Shown: piece by piece, positions 8,872 to 16,216 of the stretch
Numbering within the stretch: position 1 is the first letter of the stretch
How the letters are laid out: each line of letters begins with the position of its first letter
Assembly (NCBI GenBank): GCA_023393755.1
Contig: JAEXCA010000249.1
Location: 1 to 45,195 of the forward strand
Origin: Actinomycetes bacterium
Lineage (GTDB): Bacteria; Actinomycetota; Actinomycetes; Propionibacteriales; Propionibacteriaceae
Direction: 5' to 3'
DNA length: 45,195 nucleotides
Made by a program: the position numbers and the translations under genes
The notes under the pieces: model-generated
What the model saw: the letters and a program-made list of their open reading frames with translations, nothing else
Told to the model about the DNA's origin: nothing
Databases searched by the model: none

Positions 8872-9990
8872 GTGAAGATCATCGGCGCCGTGCTGGAGGA
8901 GATCGGGCGGCCACGTCCCTACGCCGAATCCCGTCCGATTCGGATCTGCGAACTCGAACTGGACCCGCCCGGCCCGGGCGAACTCCTGGTGCGGATCGAG
9001 GCCGCCGGGTTGTGCCGTGCCGACCTGTCGGTGGTGGACGGCAGCCGGCGCCAGCCCGTCCCCATGGTGCTTGGCCACGAGGCTGTGGGCCGGGTGGTCG
9101 AACTCGGTGAGGGCATCATCGATGTGCACGTCGGCGACCGGGTGGTGATGGCCTTCCTGCCCCGCTGCGAGCATTGCCGGAACTGCCAGACCGACGGCCG
9201 GCTGCCTTGTAGTGCCGGGTTGGCGGCGAATGACGCTGGAGAGTTGCTCAACGGCGGCCGGCGGCTGCACCGGGACGGTCAGCCGCTCCACCACCATCTC
9301 GGCGTCTCCGGGTTCGCCAGCCACGCGGTGGTGGACCGGCGTTCCGCCGTCGTCGTGGGGGACGACATCCCACCGGAGATCGCGGCGCTGCTGAGTTGCG
9401 CGGTACTGACCGGCGGCGGTGCGGTGATCAATGCCGGCGATCCCCACACCGGCGACGCGGTCGCGGTGATCGGGCTGGGTGGTGTCGGGATGGCGGCCCT
9501 GATCACCGCGGTGTCGATCGGCAAGGGTGAGACGATCGGAATCGACCTGCTAGCGGATCGGCTGGAGCGGGCCCGGGAGTTCGGCGCCAGCCAGGTGTAC
9601 ACCCCGGAGCAGGCCCTCGCCGAGGGGGTGAAGGCCCCGATCGTGATCGAGGCGGCAGGGGACGGGCGCGCCTTCGAGACGGCGGTCGCGCTGACCGCAG
9701 CCGGCGGCACCACCGTCACGGTCGGCCTGCCCGACCCCGCCACCGAAGCGACCGTCCGGCCGCTCTCGTTGACCACCGAGGCCCGCACCATCGTGGGCAG
9801 CTACCTCGGCTCGGCCGTCCCGAGGCGGGACATCCCCCGTTACGCCCAGCTGTGGCGGGAGGGCAGACTGCCGGTGGACAAACTGATCACCTCGGTGATC
9901 GACCTGGCCGACATCAACCAGGCGATGGACAGGTTGGCTGACGGAAAGGCGATCCGTCAGGTGATCCAAATCGACTCCGAGGAGCGTTGA
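8872..9990 (+). CDS. Zinc-dependent alcohol dehydrogenase (MDR superfamily)
   Basis: A 372-residue medium-chain dehydrogenase. The catalytic zinc site is visible as Cys48 (AGLCRADLS) and His69-Glu70 (LGHEAVGRV). The structural zinc site has Cys99, Cys102, Cys105 and Cys113, the full lobe of the class I/III alcohol dehydrogenase group. The Rossmann motif GLGGVGMAA is near residue 200, with IGIDLLADRLERAREFGA following, whose acidic residue suggests NAD. The GTG at 8872 has GGAAGGAG (8857-8864) 7 bases ahead. The stop overlaps the next gene's start by one base, so the pair is an alcohol-to-acid oxidation (or reverse) module. The substrate is not evident; short-chain or aromatic alcohols are both possible. 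Confidence 0.9.
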   Translation: MKIIGAVLEEIGRPRPYAESRPIRICELELDPPGPGELLVRIEAAGLCRADLSVVDGSRRQPVPMVLGHEAVGRVVELGEGIIDVHVGDRVVMAFLPRCEHCRNCQTDGRLPCSAGLAANDAGELLNGGRRLHRDGQPLHHHLGVSGFASHAVVDRRSAVVVGDDIPPEIAALLSCAVLTGGGAVINAGDPHTGDAVAVIGLGGVGMAALITAVSIGKGETIGIDLLADRLERAREFGASQVYTPEQALAEGVKAPIVIEAAGDGRAFETAVALTAAGGTTVTVGLPDPATEATVRPLSLTTEARTIVGSYLGSAVPRRDIPRYAQLWREGRLPVDKLITSVIDLADINQAMDRLADGKAIRQVIQIDSEER

Positions 9991-11468
9991 TGACAGCCGA
10001 CACCGCCAGGCAGCGGCAGCTGCTCGCTGCCGTCCCGACATCCCTGCTGATCGGCGGGGATTGGCGGGAGGCTTCGCCTGGCCGGCGGTTCGGAGTGGAG
10101 GATCCGTCCACCGGTGAGCAGTTGGTCACGGTGGCGGACGCTTCGCCGGCGGATGCGATGGCGGCACTGGCGGCCGCTTCGGCAGCCCGGGAGTCCTGGG
10201 CCGCGACGCCACCGCGGGTGCGGGGCGAGTTGCTGCGCCGGGCGTTCGAGGCCGTCCGCGCCCGCGCGGAGGACTTCGCCCTGCTGATGACCCTGGAGAT
10301 GGGCAAGGCGCTGCCCGAGGCCCGCGGCGAGGTGGCCTACGGTGCCGAGTTCCTGCGCTGGTTCGCCGAGGAGCCGGTCCGGATCGCCGGCCGCTACCAG
10401 ACCTCGCCGGACGGCAACAGCCGGTTCCTGGTGCTGCGCAAGCCGGTCGGTCCGTCACTGCTGATCACGCCATGGAACTTCCCGCTGGCGATGGCCACCC
10501 GCAAGATCGGGCCGGCGCTGGCCGCCGGTTGCACCGTGGTGGTGAAGCCGGCCACGCTGACCCCGCTGACCACCCTGCTGTTCGCGCAGGTACTGACCGA
10601 CGTCGGAGTGCCGGCCGGGGTGGTGAACGTGATCCCGACCACCACCGCCGGGGCTAACACCGCCCCGCTGATCGCCGACCCGCGGCTGCGGAAGCTGTCG
10701 TTCACCGGCTCCACCGAGGTGGGCCGCCGGCTGCTCAAGCAGGCCGCCGACACCGTGCTGCGGACCTCAATGGAGCTGGGCGGGAACGCCCCCTTCCTGG
10801 TCTTCGCCGACGCCGATCTGGACGCCGCCGTCGAGGGCGCGCTGGCCGCGAAGCTGCGCAATATCGGCGAGGCCTGCACCGCCGCGAACCGGTTCTACGT
10901 CGAGGAGTCGGTGGCGTCGGAGTTCGCCTCCCGGCTGGCCGCCCGGGTGGCCGCCAAGCGGGTCGGACGCGGGGTCGAGGACGGGGTCGAGATCGGCCCG
11001 CTGATCGACGCCGAGAGCCGGGCCAAGGTGGACGACCTGGTGCAGGACGCCGTCCGGCGCGGTGCGACCGTCCTGACCGGTGGCGCACCGCTGGAGGGAC
11101 CGGGGTACTTCTACGCCCCGACCGTGCTGACCGACGTCCCGGTGGACTCGGACATCGCTCGCACCGAGATCTTCGGTCCGGTGGCCCCGATCACCACCTT
11201 CCGCACCGAGGACGAGGCGGTCGCGCTGGCCAACTCCTCGGAGTCCGGCCTGATCGCGTACGCCTACACCACCGATCTGAATCGGGCGCTGCGGCTGCCG
11301 GAACGAATCGAGACCGGGATGCTGGGCCTGAACTCGGGCGTGATCTCCAACCCGGCCGCCCCGTTCGGCGGGGTCAAGCAGTCCGGGCTGGGCCGCGAAG
11401 GCGGCTTCGAGGGCATCGACGAGTACCTGGAGACCATGTACGTCGGGATTCCCAGCCCACTGGGCTGA
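9990..11468 (+). CDS. NAD(P)-dependent aldehyde dehydrogenase (succinate-semialdehyde dehydrogenase-like)
   Basis: A 492-residue aldehyde dehydrogenase of the GabD-like group. Catalytic residues are visible: Glu262 in MELGGNAPFLVF and nucleophile Cys296 in GEACTAANRF. The cofactor-contacting TPWNFPLAMATRKIGPALAAG and FTGSTEVGRRL segments and the C-terminal PFGGVKQSGLGREGG motif are intact. The ATG at 9990 shares one base with the stop of the alcohol dehydrogenase gene, with GGAG about 6 bases upstream; an in-frame TTG at 9987 is less likely. The physiological substrate may be the aldehyde made by the neighbour. The GabD label reflects motif similarity only; a role in 4-aminobutyrate breakdown is not supported by neighbours. 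Confidence 0.92.
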   Translation: MTADTARQRQLLAAVPTSLLIGGDWREASPGRRFGVEDPSTGEQLVTVADASPADAMAALAAASAARESWAATPPRVRGELLRRAFEAVRARAEDFALLMTLEMGKALPEARGEVAYGAEFLRWFAEEPVRIAGRYQTSPDGNSRFLVLRKPVGPSLLITPWNFPLAMATRKIGPALAAGCTVVVKPATLTPLTTLLFAQVLTDVGVPAGVVNVIPTTTAGANTAPLIADPRLRKLSFTGSTEVGRRLLKQAADTVLRTSMELGGNAPFLVFADADLDAAVEGALAAKLRNIGEACTAANRFYVEESVASEFASRLAARVAAKRVGRGVEDGVEIGPLIDAESRAKVDDLVQDAVRRGATVLTGGAPLEGPGYFYAPTVLTDVPVDSDIARTEIFGPVAPITTFRTEDEAVALANSSESGLIAYAYTTDLNRALRLPERIETGMLGLNSGVISNPAAPFGGVKQSGLGREGGFEGIDEYLETMYVGIPSPLG

Positions 11469-11488
11469 CCTGGGGACAGCTACCGACG

Positions 11489-11575
11489 TGGGACACGGGG
11501 ACGGTTCCGGCGTCCCGCCTTGACCTTGGAGAACGGGGGCGTCGATGTGCCCGTCGAAGAGTTCGGTGTCCCACA
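11489..11575. repeat. Structured intergenic repeat with REP-like core
   Basis: Between two convergent genes, 9-bp arms GTGGGACAC (11489-11497) and GTGTCCCAC (11567-11575) enclose an internal hairpin (GGGACG/CGTCCC around GTTCCGG). The 27-base core at 11491-11517 differs at one base from a sequence inside the caiC-like gene (38477-38503, opposite strand). It may also terminate both flanking genes. From memory, sequences of the form GGGACACGGGGACGGTTC are widespread bacterial intergenic repeats; this is unverified here. Confidence 0.65.
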
Positions 11576-11596
11576 CCACCGCCACGCGCCGGACGA

Positions 11597-12352
11597 CTAC
11601 CGGTACGTCCCCGGCGCAGTGGCATGCGGGCCGGCGTCGAAGTCGCGGATCTCGTCCCGCAACCGACCCATCCGCTGGTCGAGGTCGGCAGCCGCCCCCG
11701 CGGCGTCGTCCAGTTCGGCCTTGAGATCGGGCGGTAGTTCGCGGTCGTACTTGTAGAACAGCTTGTGCTCGACGCTGGCCCAGAAGTCCATCGCGATGGT
11801 GCGGATCTGGATCTCGACGAAGACGTGCTCGGTGCGATCGGAGAGGAACACCGGCACCTGGACGATCAGGTGCAGCGAGCGGTAGCCGTTCGGCTTCGGG
11901 TTGGTGATGTAGTCCTTGGTCTGCACCAGCGTCACGTCCGGCTGCTTGGTGAGCATGGACGCGATCCAGTACACGTCGGAGACGAAGCTGCAGGTGATCC
12001 GGATGCCGGCGATGTCCCGCACCCGCTCACGCACCGCCGGGACGGTCAGTTCGCACCCGTAGCGCAGCACCTTGGCGACCAGGCTCTCCGGGGACTTCAA
12101 CCGGGTGCGGACATGCTCGATCGGACTGTAGGAGTGGACGTTCTCGAACTCCTTGCGCAGGATCGCGACCTTGGTGGAGATCTCCTCCATCGCGAACTCG
12201 TAGTACATCCGGAACCGGAGGAACTCCTCCCGCACCTCGCGCAGCCGCTCGCCCCGCTGCAGGGCCAGGACGATCGCGCCATCGGTGTCCGGACGCGGGA
12301 GCGACCGAGGTTCCCGCTCAGGACCCGATCCCCCGGCATCCTCGCCGACCAT
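11597..12352 (-). CDS. Small alarmone (ppGpp) synthetase, RelA/SpoT domain
   Basis: A 251-residue single-domain (p)ppGpp synthetase of the RelQ/YwaC type, without hydrolase, TGS or ACT domains. Seen: RLKSPESLVAKVLRYG, DIAGIRITCSFVSDVY, the substrate loop KDYITNPKPNGYRSLHLIV with the conserved Tyr and His, and EIQIRTIAMDFWASVEHKL. These enzymes transfer pyrophosphate from ATP to GDP/GTP in the cytoplasm, usually under transcriptional rather than ribosomal control. The ATG at 12352 has GGAGG (12358-12362) 5 bases ahead and is preferred to the GTG at 12367. It is alone on its strand, convergent with the aldehyde dehydrogenase gene. A possible -10 (TACGAT on the minus strand, 12392-12397) lies upstream, without a convincing -35. 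Confidence 0.93.
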   Translation of the reverse strand: MVGEDAGGSGPEREPRSLPRPDTDGAIVLALQRGERLREVREEFLRFRMYYEFAMEEISTKVAILRKEFENVHSYSPIEHVRTRLKSPESLVAKVLRYGCELTVPAVRERVRDIAGIRITCSFVSDVYWIASMLTKQPDVTLVQTKDYITNPKPNGYRSLHLIVQVPVFLSDRTEHVFVEIQIRTIAMDFWASVEHKLFYKYDRELPPDLKAELDDAAGAAADLDQRMGRLRDEIRDFDAGPHATAPGTYR

Positions 12353-12573
12353 CGCCACCTCCACCACGCGGCCGTCCTGCTACTCACACCGATCGTAGTC
12401 GGTGGCGCCGCCGGGAACCGGGACACCAGATGTCCGAGAATCCGGGGCGGGCAGGCTTCGCCCCGAAGGAATCGCCGATCAATGCCGTGCACGATCACCA
12501 CCCAGGCCAAGGCTCAGTGGTGCGGGGCCGCGGTCATCGTTGACGGCCTGGACGATCCTCGACTGCGCCACGA

Positions 12574-13365
12574 CTATGCCGTCCGGTCCCTGCTACGTCG
12601 CCGCGATCTGTAGCCGAGCCGCTGAACGGCATAGCAGCGGATGGCTTGGGCGAGCCACACCGGCAGGTCCGGATCGACCTCGGCAACGATCGCGCGTTGC
12701 CCAGGGCTGGCCGACGTTGCCTCAGCCAAGGCGTAGTAGGCGGCGGCATCCACCGGCCATATCACCCGAACTCCCTCGTAGTGCTCGGTCATGAGGTCGA
12801 GAACGTCCGGGTGATCTGGTTCCAGGTCGCGTTCCCGAGCGGCAGCGAGGCGGCGGATCAGGTCGCGTCCGCGTTCGGCTGCCCGCTCGTGATCCAGCCG
12901 CGTCCAGCCGGCCATGGCGGCGGCCGCCTGCTCGAAGTGGGCATGCACTCCTGGGCCAAAGCGCGCTGCCAGGTCCTCCTGGAGTTCCTGGGTGCGCCGG
13001 TTGATGCCGACGAAGAACTCCTCCTCCGCCAGGCGGCCCGCGCCCACCAGATCGTCGATGGTCCGATCGATGGTCTCGAGGACTCGACCCAACCGATCGC
13101 GTTCCTGTTGAAGACGCTCCCGGTGGGTGCGGAGGAATCCCACATCGTCGTGTGCATCGAGCATGGCCCGGATCTCTGGCAACGAGAGTTGGAGATCGCG
13201 CAGCAGCAGGATCCGCTGCAGCCGCAGTAGTTCGCCCCGGCCGTACCAGCGATACCCGTTCGCACTCACCCGCGCGGGAACCAGCAGGCCGATCTCGTCG
13301 TAGTGCCGCAGGGTCCGGGCGGTGATGCCGGTCATCCGGGCAACCTCACCAATCGACCGTTCCAT
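12574..13365 (-). CDS. MerR-family regulator with TipAS-like ligand domain
   Basis: A 263-residue regulator. Residues 1-70 are a MerR winged helix (SIGEVARMTGITARTLRHYDEIGL, then RxxGYRWY). Residues about 75-110 form a coiled-coil dimer helix. The C-terminal part (about 140-255) resembles the TipAS antibiotic-recognition globin-like fold, with HFEQAAAAMAGW and LMTEHYEGV helices. The start at 13365 begins exactly at the MerR domain. MerR/TipA proteins activate promoters with long spacers by twisting DNA on ligand binding. It is divergent from a small unknown gene at 13419, with a 21-base palindrome between them, so autoregulation and control of the neighbour are likely. The ligand is not predictable. 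Confidence 0.9.
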   Translation of the reverse strand: MERSIGEVARMTGITARTLRHYDEIGLLVPARVSANGYRWYGRGELLRLQRILLLRDLQLSLPEIRAMLDAHDDVGFLRTHRERLQQERDRLGRVLETIDRTIDDLVGAGRLAEEEFFVGINRRTQELQEDLAARFGPGVHAHFEQAAAAMAGWTRLDHERAAERGRDLIRRLAAARERDLEPDHPDVLDLMTEHYEGVRVIWPVDAAAYYALAEATSASPGQRAIVAEVDPDLPVWLAQAIRCYAVQRLGYRSRRRSRDRTA

Positions 13366-13380
13366 ATCCGAACCTTGGCT

Positions 13381-13401
13381 TTGACCTTCTCGTAACGTCA
13401 A
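13381..13401. promoter_or_regulatory. Palindromic operator candidate in the MerR divergent promoter
   Basis: TTGAC (13381-13385) and GTCAA (13397-13401) are symmetric arms in the 53-base gap between the MerR-type gene and the small gene at 13419. TTGACC could serve as a -35 for the rightward gene, with TTTTAG (13403-13408) as a -10 16 bases further. That places the RNA start within a few bases of the ATG, so the small gene may be leaderless; no ribosome site is visible for it. Confidence 0.5.
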
Positions 13402-13418
13402 CTTTTAGCCTGGTCAGC

Positions 13419-13775
13419 ATGTTTCAGACATTCGCCGAAGATTCCGAGGACATCCGGCGCGAGGACGGCGAACTCCTCGGCCGGGTGGTGCACCGGGCCG
13501 AGGGCTGGCTGCCCGCCACCGCCTTCGGTGCCGCACTGGGCGGTCCGACCGACTACGAGCAGGCCGTGGCGATCGTCCGGTCGATCGGACTCTCTTCGCT
13601 GGCGGAGCCCTGGTTGGTCCGTTCAGTGGGTTCGCAGGAGTGGGTCGAGGCCCAGCTGATGGAGGTGACACCCAGTCGGCTTCGGATCCGCTGGAAGGAT
13701 CCGATGGCCGACCAGCCGCCGTCCGGTCTCTGGCTGGAGGTGGACGAGATCGAGATCACCAGACCTGAAGGGTGA
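13419..13775 (+). CDS. Unknown small protein divergent from MerR/TipAS regulator
   Basis: I do not recognise this 118-residue protein. It has no signal peptide or membrane segment, is acidic, and has several tryptophans (GWLPATAFGAALG, PWLVRSVGSQEW, SGLWLEVDEIEI). The C-terminal half reads like short beta strands (VEAQLMEVTPSRLRIRWKD). The start ATG at 13419 lacks a Shine-Dalgarno sequence, and the likely -10 lies only about 10 bases upstream, which fits a leaderless transcript. Its position opposite a MerR/TipAS gene, sharing one short promoter region, suggests it is the regulator's target. A small effector or ligand-handling protein is possible, but nothing in the sequence shows it. A strong palindrome follows its stop codon. 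Confidence 0.7.
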   Translation: MFQTFAEDSEDIRREDGELLGRVVHRAEGWLPATAFGAALGGPTDYEQAVAIVRSIGLSSLAEPWLVRSVGSQEWVEAQLMEVTPSRLRIRWKDPMADQPPSGLWLEVDEIEITRPEG

Positions 13776-13790
13776 CGCGCATCCTGCGCT

Positions 13791-13831
13791 GTACTTACCC
13801 GGCTTCCCGCGCGGGGAAGCCGGGTAAGTAC
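13791..13831. terminator. Perfect 18-bp palindrome between convergent genes
   Basis: Arms GTACTTACCCGGCTTCCC (13791-13808) and its exact reverse complement (13814-13831) flank a 5-base loop. It lies 15 bases after the small unknown gene and 24 bases after the copA stop on the other strand, so it fits a bidirectional terminator. No U-tract is present. The length and perfection of the arms also fit a mobile or REP-type repeat. Confidence 0.65.
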
Positions 13832-13855
13832 GACACCAGATCGAGCAGGACGGTC

Positions 13856-16216
13856 TCAGCCGGCGACGCGCCCGGCCCTGGACGGGTCGAAGCGGCGCAG
13901 CCGCATGGAGTTGGTCACCACGAAGATGCTGGAGAGCGACATCGCGAAGCCGGCGATCAGCGGGTTGAGGTGCCCAAGGGCGGCCAGTGGGATGGCTGCC
14001 ACGTTGTAGCCGAAGGCCCAGACCAGGTTGCCGCGGATGGTGCGCAGGGTGCGGCGGGCCAGCACGATGGCGTCCGGGATGGCGGCCAGGTTGCGGCGGA
14101 CCAGGATGATGTCGGCCGACTTCAGCGCGACGTCGGTGCCGCTGACCACGGCCATGCCGAGGTTGGCGGTGGCCAGCGCGGCGGCATCGTTGATGCCGTC
14201 GCCCACCATCGCGACCCGTTTGCCGTCGGCCTGCAGCTTCTCGATCACCTGCGCCTTCTCCGTGGGCAGCACCTGGGCGACCACCTCGTCGACCCCCACC
14301 GCGGCGGCCACCTCGCGGGCGGCGGCCTCCCGGTCGCCGGTCAGCAGCACGGTGCGCAGCCCCAGGTTGCGCAGCCGGGCGACCGCCGGGGCGGCGGTCT
14401 CCTTCAGTGCGTCGGCCACGGCGAACCCGCCGCGTAGTGAACCGTCCACCGCGACCAGGACGGGGGTGCGGCCGGCTTCTGCGGCGGTGTTCAGGAAGGC
14501 CCCGGCAGCCTCGATGGCGATGCCGCGCTCGGCCATCAGTTCGGCGTTGCCCAGCAGCACCTCGAACGACCCTTCGACGAGCTCTGTTCCTCGGCCCGCT
14601 CCCGCGGCCCTCGCCAAGACTCCTTCCCTGCCGCCGCTGGCAGCGGCGTGGCGGTCGTCGTCCGGGATCGTCCGGACCCGACCGGAAACACCGTGGCCGG
14701 GCAGCGCGGTGACGTCGACCGCTTCCGGCAGGCTCAGGCCGCGGGCCTCGGCGGCGTCCACCAGGGCACGGCCGATCGGGTGTTCGGAATAGCTCTCGAC
14801 CGCGGCGGCGACGCCCAGCAGTTCGTCCTCGGAGCCGAGGGTCCAGGCCGACTCCAGCGTCATCCGGCCGGTGGTCAGGGTGCCGGTCTTGTCCAGCACG
14901 ACGGTGTCGATCTCGCCGGAGGCCTCCAGGGCGTCCGGGCCCTTGATCAGGATGCCCAGCTGACCACCGCGTCCGACCCCCACCATCAGGGCGGTGGGGG
15001 TGGCCAACCCGAGCGCGCAGGGGCAGGCGATGATCAGCACCGACATGGCGGCGCTGAGCGCGCTGCGCAGCTCGCCGCCCGCCAGCAGCCAGACCACTCC
15101 GGTGAGCGCCGAGATCCCCAGCACCGCCGGGACGAAGACCGCCACCACCTTGTCGACCAGGGTCTGGACGGCGGCCTTCCGCGCCTGCGCCTGTTCGGCC
15201 ATCACCGCCAACTGGGCCAGCTGGGTGTGGGCACCGACCTGCTCGGCCTCGACGATCAGCGCACCGGTGGTGTTGGTGGTCCCCGCCAGCACCCGGGTTC
15301 CTTCCCTCACCTCCTGCGGGACCGGCTCGCCGGTCATCGCGGACGTGTCGACCGCCGAGGAACCGATCATCACCCGTCCGTCGGTGGCGATCCGCTCGCC
15401 CGGACGGACGACGAACCGCTCCCCCACCTTCAGGGTGCCGATCGGCACCACCTGCTCCACCCCGTCCCGGATCACCCGGACGGTCGCCGGTGCCAGCCGG
15501 CCGATCGCGGTCAGCACTCCCCGCGCCGAGCGTTTGGAGCGGGCCTCGACGTAGCGCCCGGCCAGCAGGAAGGTGGTGATCGCGGCGGCAGCCTCGAGAT
15601 AGAGGCTGTCGGCGCCGTCGGGCACCTCGCCCCAGCCGATCCAGTAGCTGTCACCGGGGACGCCCAGGACGGTCGCCACCACCGACCAGGTGAAGGCGGC
15701 CAGGATGCCGAGGGAGACCAGGGTGTCCATACTGGTGCCGCCGTGCCGCAGATTGCGCCAGGCGGCCCGGTGGAACGGCCAGGCGCACCAGAACACCACC
15801 GGGATCGCGCCCAGGATCAGCACCCACTGCCAGCCCGGGAACCGCAGCGCGGGCGCCAGGGCCAGCGCGATCGCCGCGTCGCCGAGCGGGACGGTGATCA
15901 GCGCGGCCACGATCAGCCGGTTGCGCAGCATCTTCACCCGATCCTGATAGCCGTCGGAATCGTCCTCGTCGCTGACCGGACGGGCACCGTACCCCGCGGC
16001 TTCGACCGCCTTGATCAGCTCGGGGGCCCGCTCGGGTGACACGCCGAGGACGACGGCCCGCTCGGTGGCGTAGTTGACGGTGGCGTTGATCCCGTCCAGC
16101 TTGTTGAGCTTGCGTTCGATCCGGCTGGCGCAGGCGGCGCAGGTCATGCCGGAGATGTCGAGTTCGACCCGGTCGGTCAGCAGACCCTCGTCCTGGTTCG
16201 GGGTGATCGTGGTCAT
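13856..16216 (-). CDS. copA: Copper-exporting P1B-type ATPase
   Basis: A 786-residue heavy-metal ATPase. Residues about 15-80 are one HMA domain with GMTCAAC (Cys26, Cys29). The membrane copper site is CPC in IIACPCALGLATP near residue 398. The catalytic machinery is intact: TGEPVP actuator loop, DKTGTLT (phosphorylated Asp near 444), SEHPIGRAL and GDGINDAAAL. Late helices GYNVAAIPLA and MSLSSIFVVTNSMRL carry the Asn/Tyr and Met/Ser residues typical of Cu(I) transporters. The ATG at 16216 overlaps the stop of the CopD-CtaG gene by 4 bases (ATGA). It exports Cu(I) to the outside or towards oxidase assembly. Odd: about 33 extra residues in the nucleotide-binding domain between SGRV and EGSFEVLLGN, whose DNA contains palindromes (see findings). 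Confidence 0.95.
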   Translation of the reverse strand: MTTITPNQDEGLLTDRVELDISGMTCAACASRIERKLNKLDGINATVNYATERAVVLGVSPERAPELIKAVEAAGYGARPVSDEDDSDGYQDRVKMLRNRLIVAALITVPLGDAAIALALAPALRFPGWQWVLILGAIPVVFWCAWPFHRAAWRNLRHGGTSMDTLVSLGILAAFTWSVVATVLGVPGDSYWIGWGEVPDGADSLYLEAAAAITTFLLAGRYVEARSKRSARGVLTAIGRLAPATVRVIRDGVEQVVPIGTLKVGERFVVRPGERIATDGRVMIGSSAVDTSAMTGEPVPQEVREGTRVLAGTTNTTGALIVEAEQVGAHTQLAQLAVMAEQAQARKAAVQTLVDKVVAVFVPAVLGISALTGVVWLLAGGELRSALSAAMSVLIIACPCALGLATPTALMVGVGRGGQLGILIKGPDALEASGEIDTVVLDKTGTLTTGRMTLESAWTLGSEDELLGVAAAVESYSEHPIGRALVDAAEARGLSLPEAVDVTALPGHGVSGRVRTIPDDDRHAAASGGREGVLARAAGAGRGTELVEGSFEVLLGNAELMAERGIAIEAAGAFLNTAAEAGRTPVLVAVDGSLRGGFAVADALKETAAPAVARLRNLGLRTVLLTGDREAAAREVAAAVGVDEVVAQVLPTEKAQVIEKLQADGKRVAMVGDGINDAAALATANLGMAVVSGTDVALKSADIILVRRNLAAIPDAIVLARRTLRTIRGNLVWAFGYNVAAIPLAALGHLNPLIAGFAMSLSSIFVVTNSMRLRRFDPSRAGRVAG

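Noticed and set aside
12413..12436. A GGAACCGGGACACC segment resembling the REP-like core
   Set aside because: Only parts match and their order differs from the 27-base element, so it is not called a third copy.
12482..12613. A 43-codon plus-strand open frame starting MPCTITTQAK
   Set aside because: It lacks a ribosome site, overlaps the MerR gene end on the other strand and resembles nothing I know; chance cannot be excluded.
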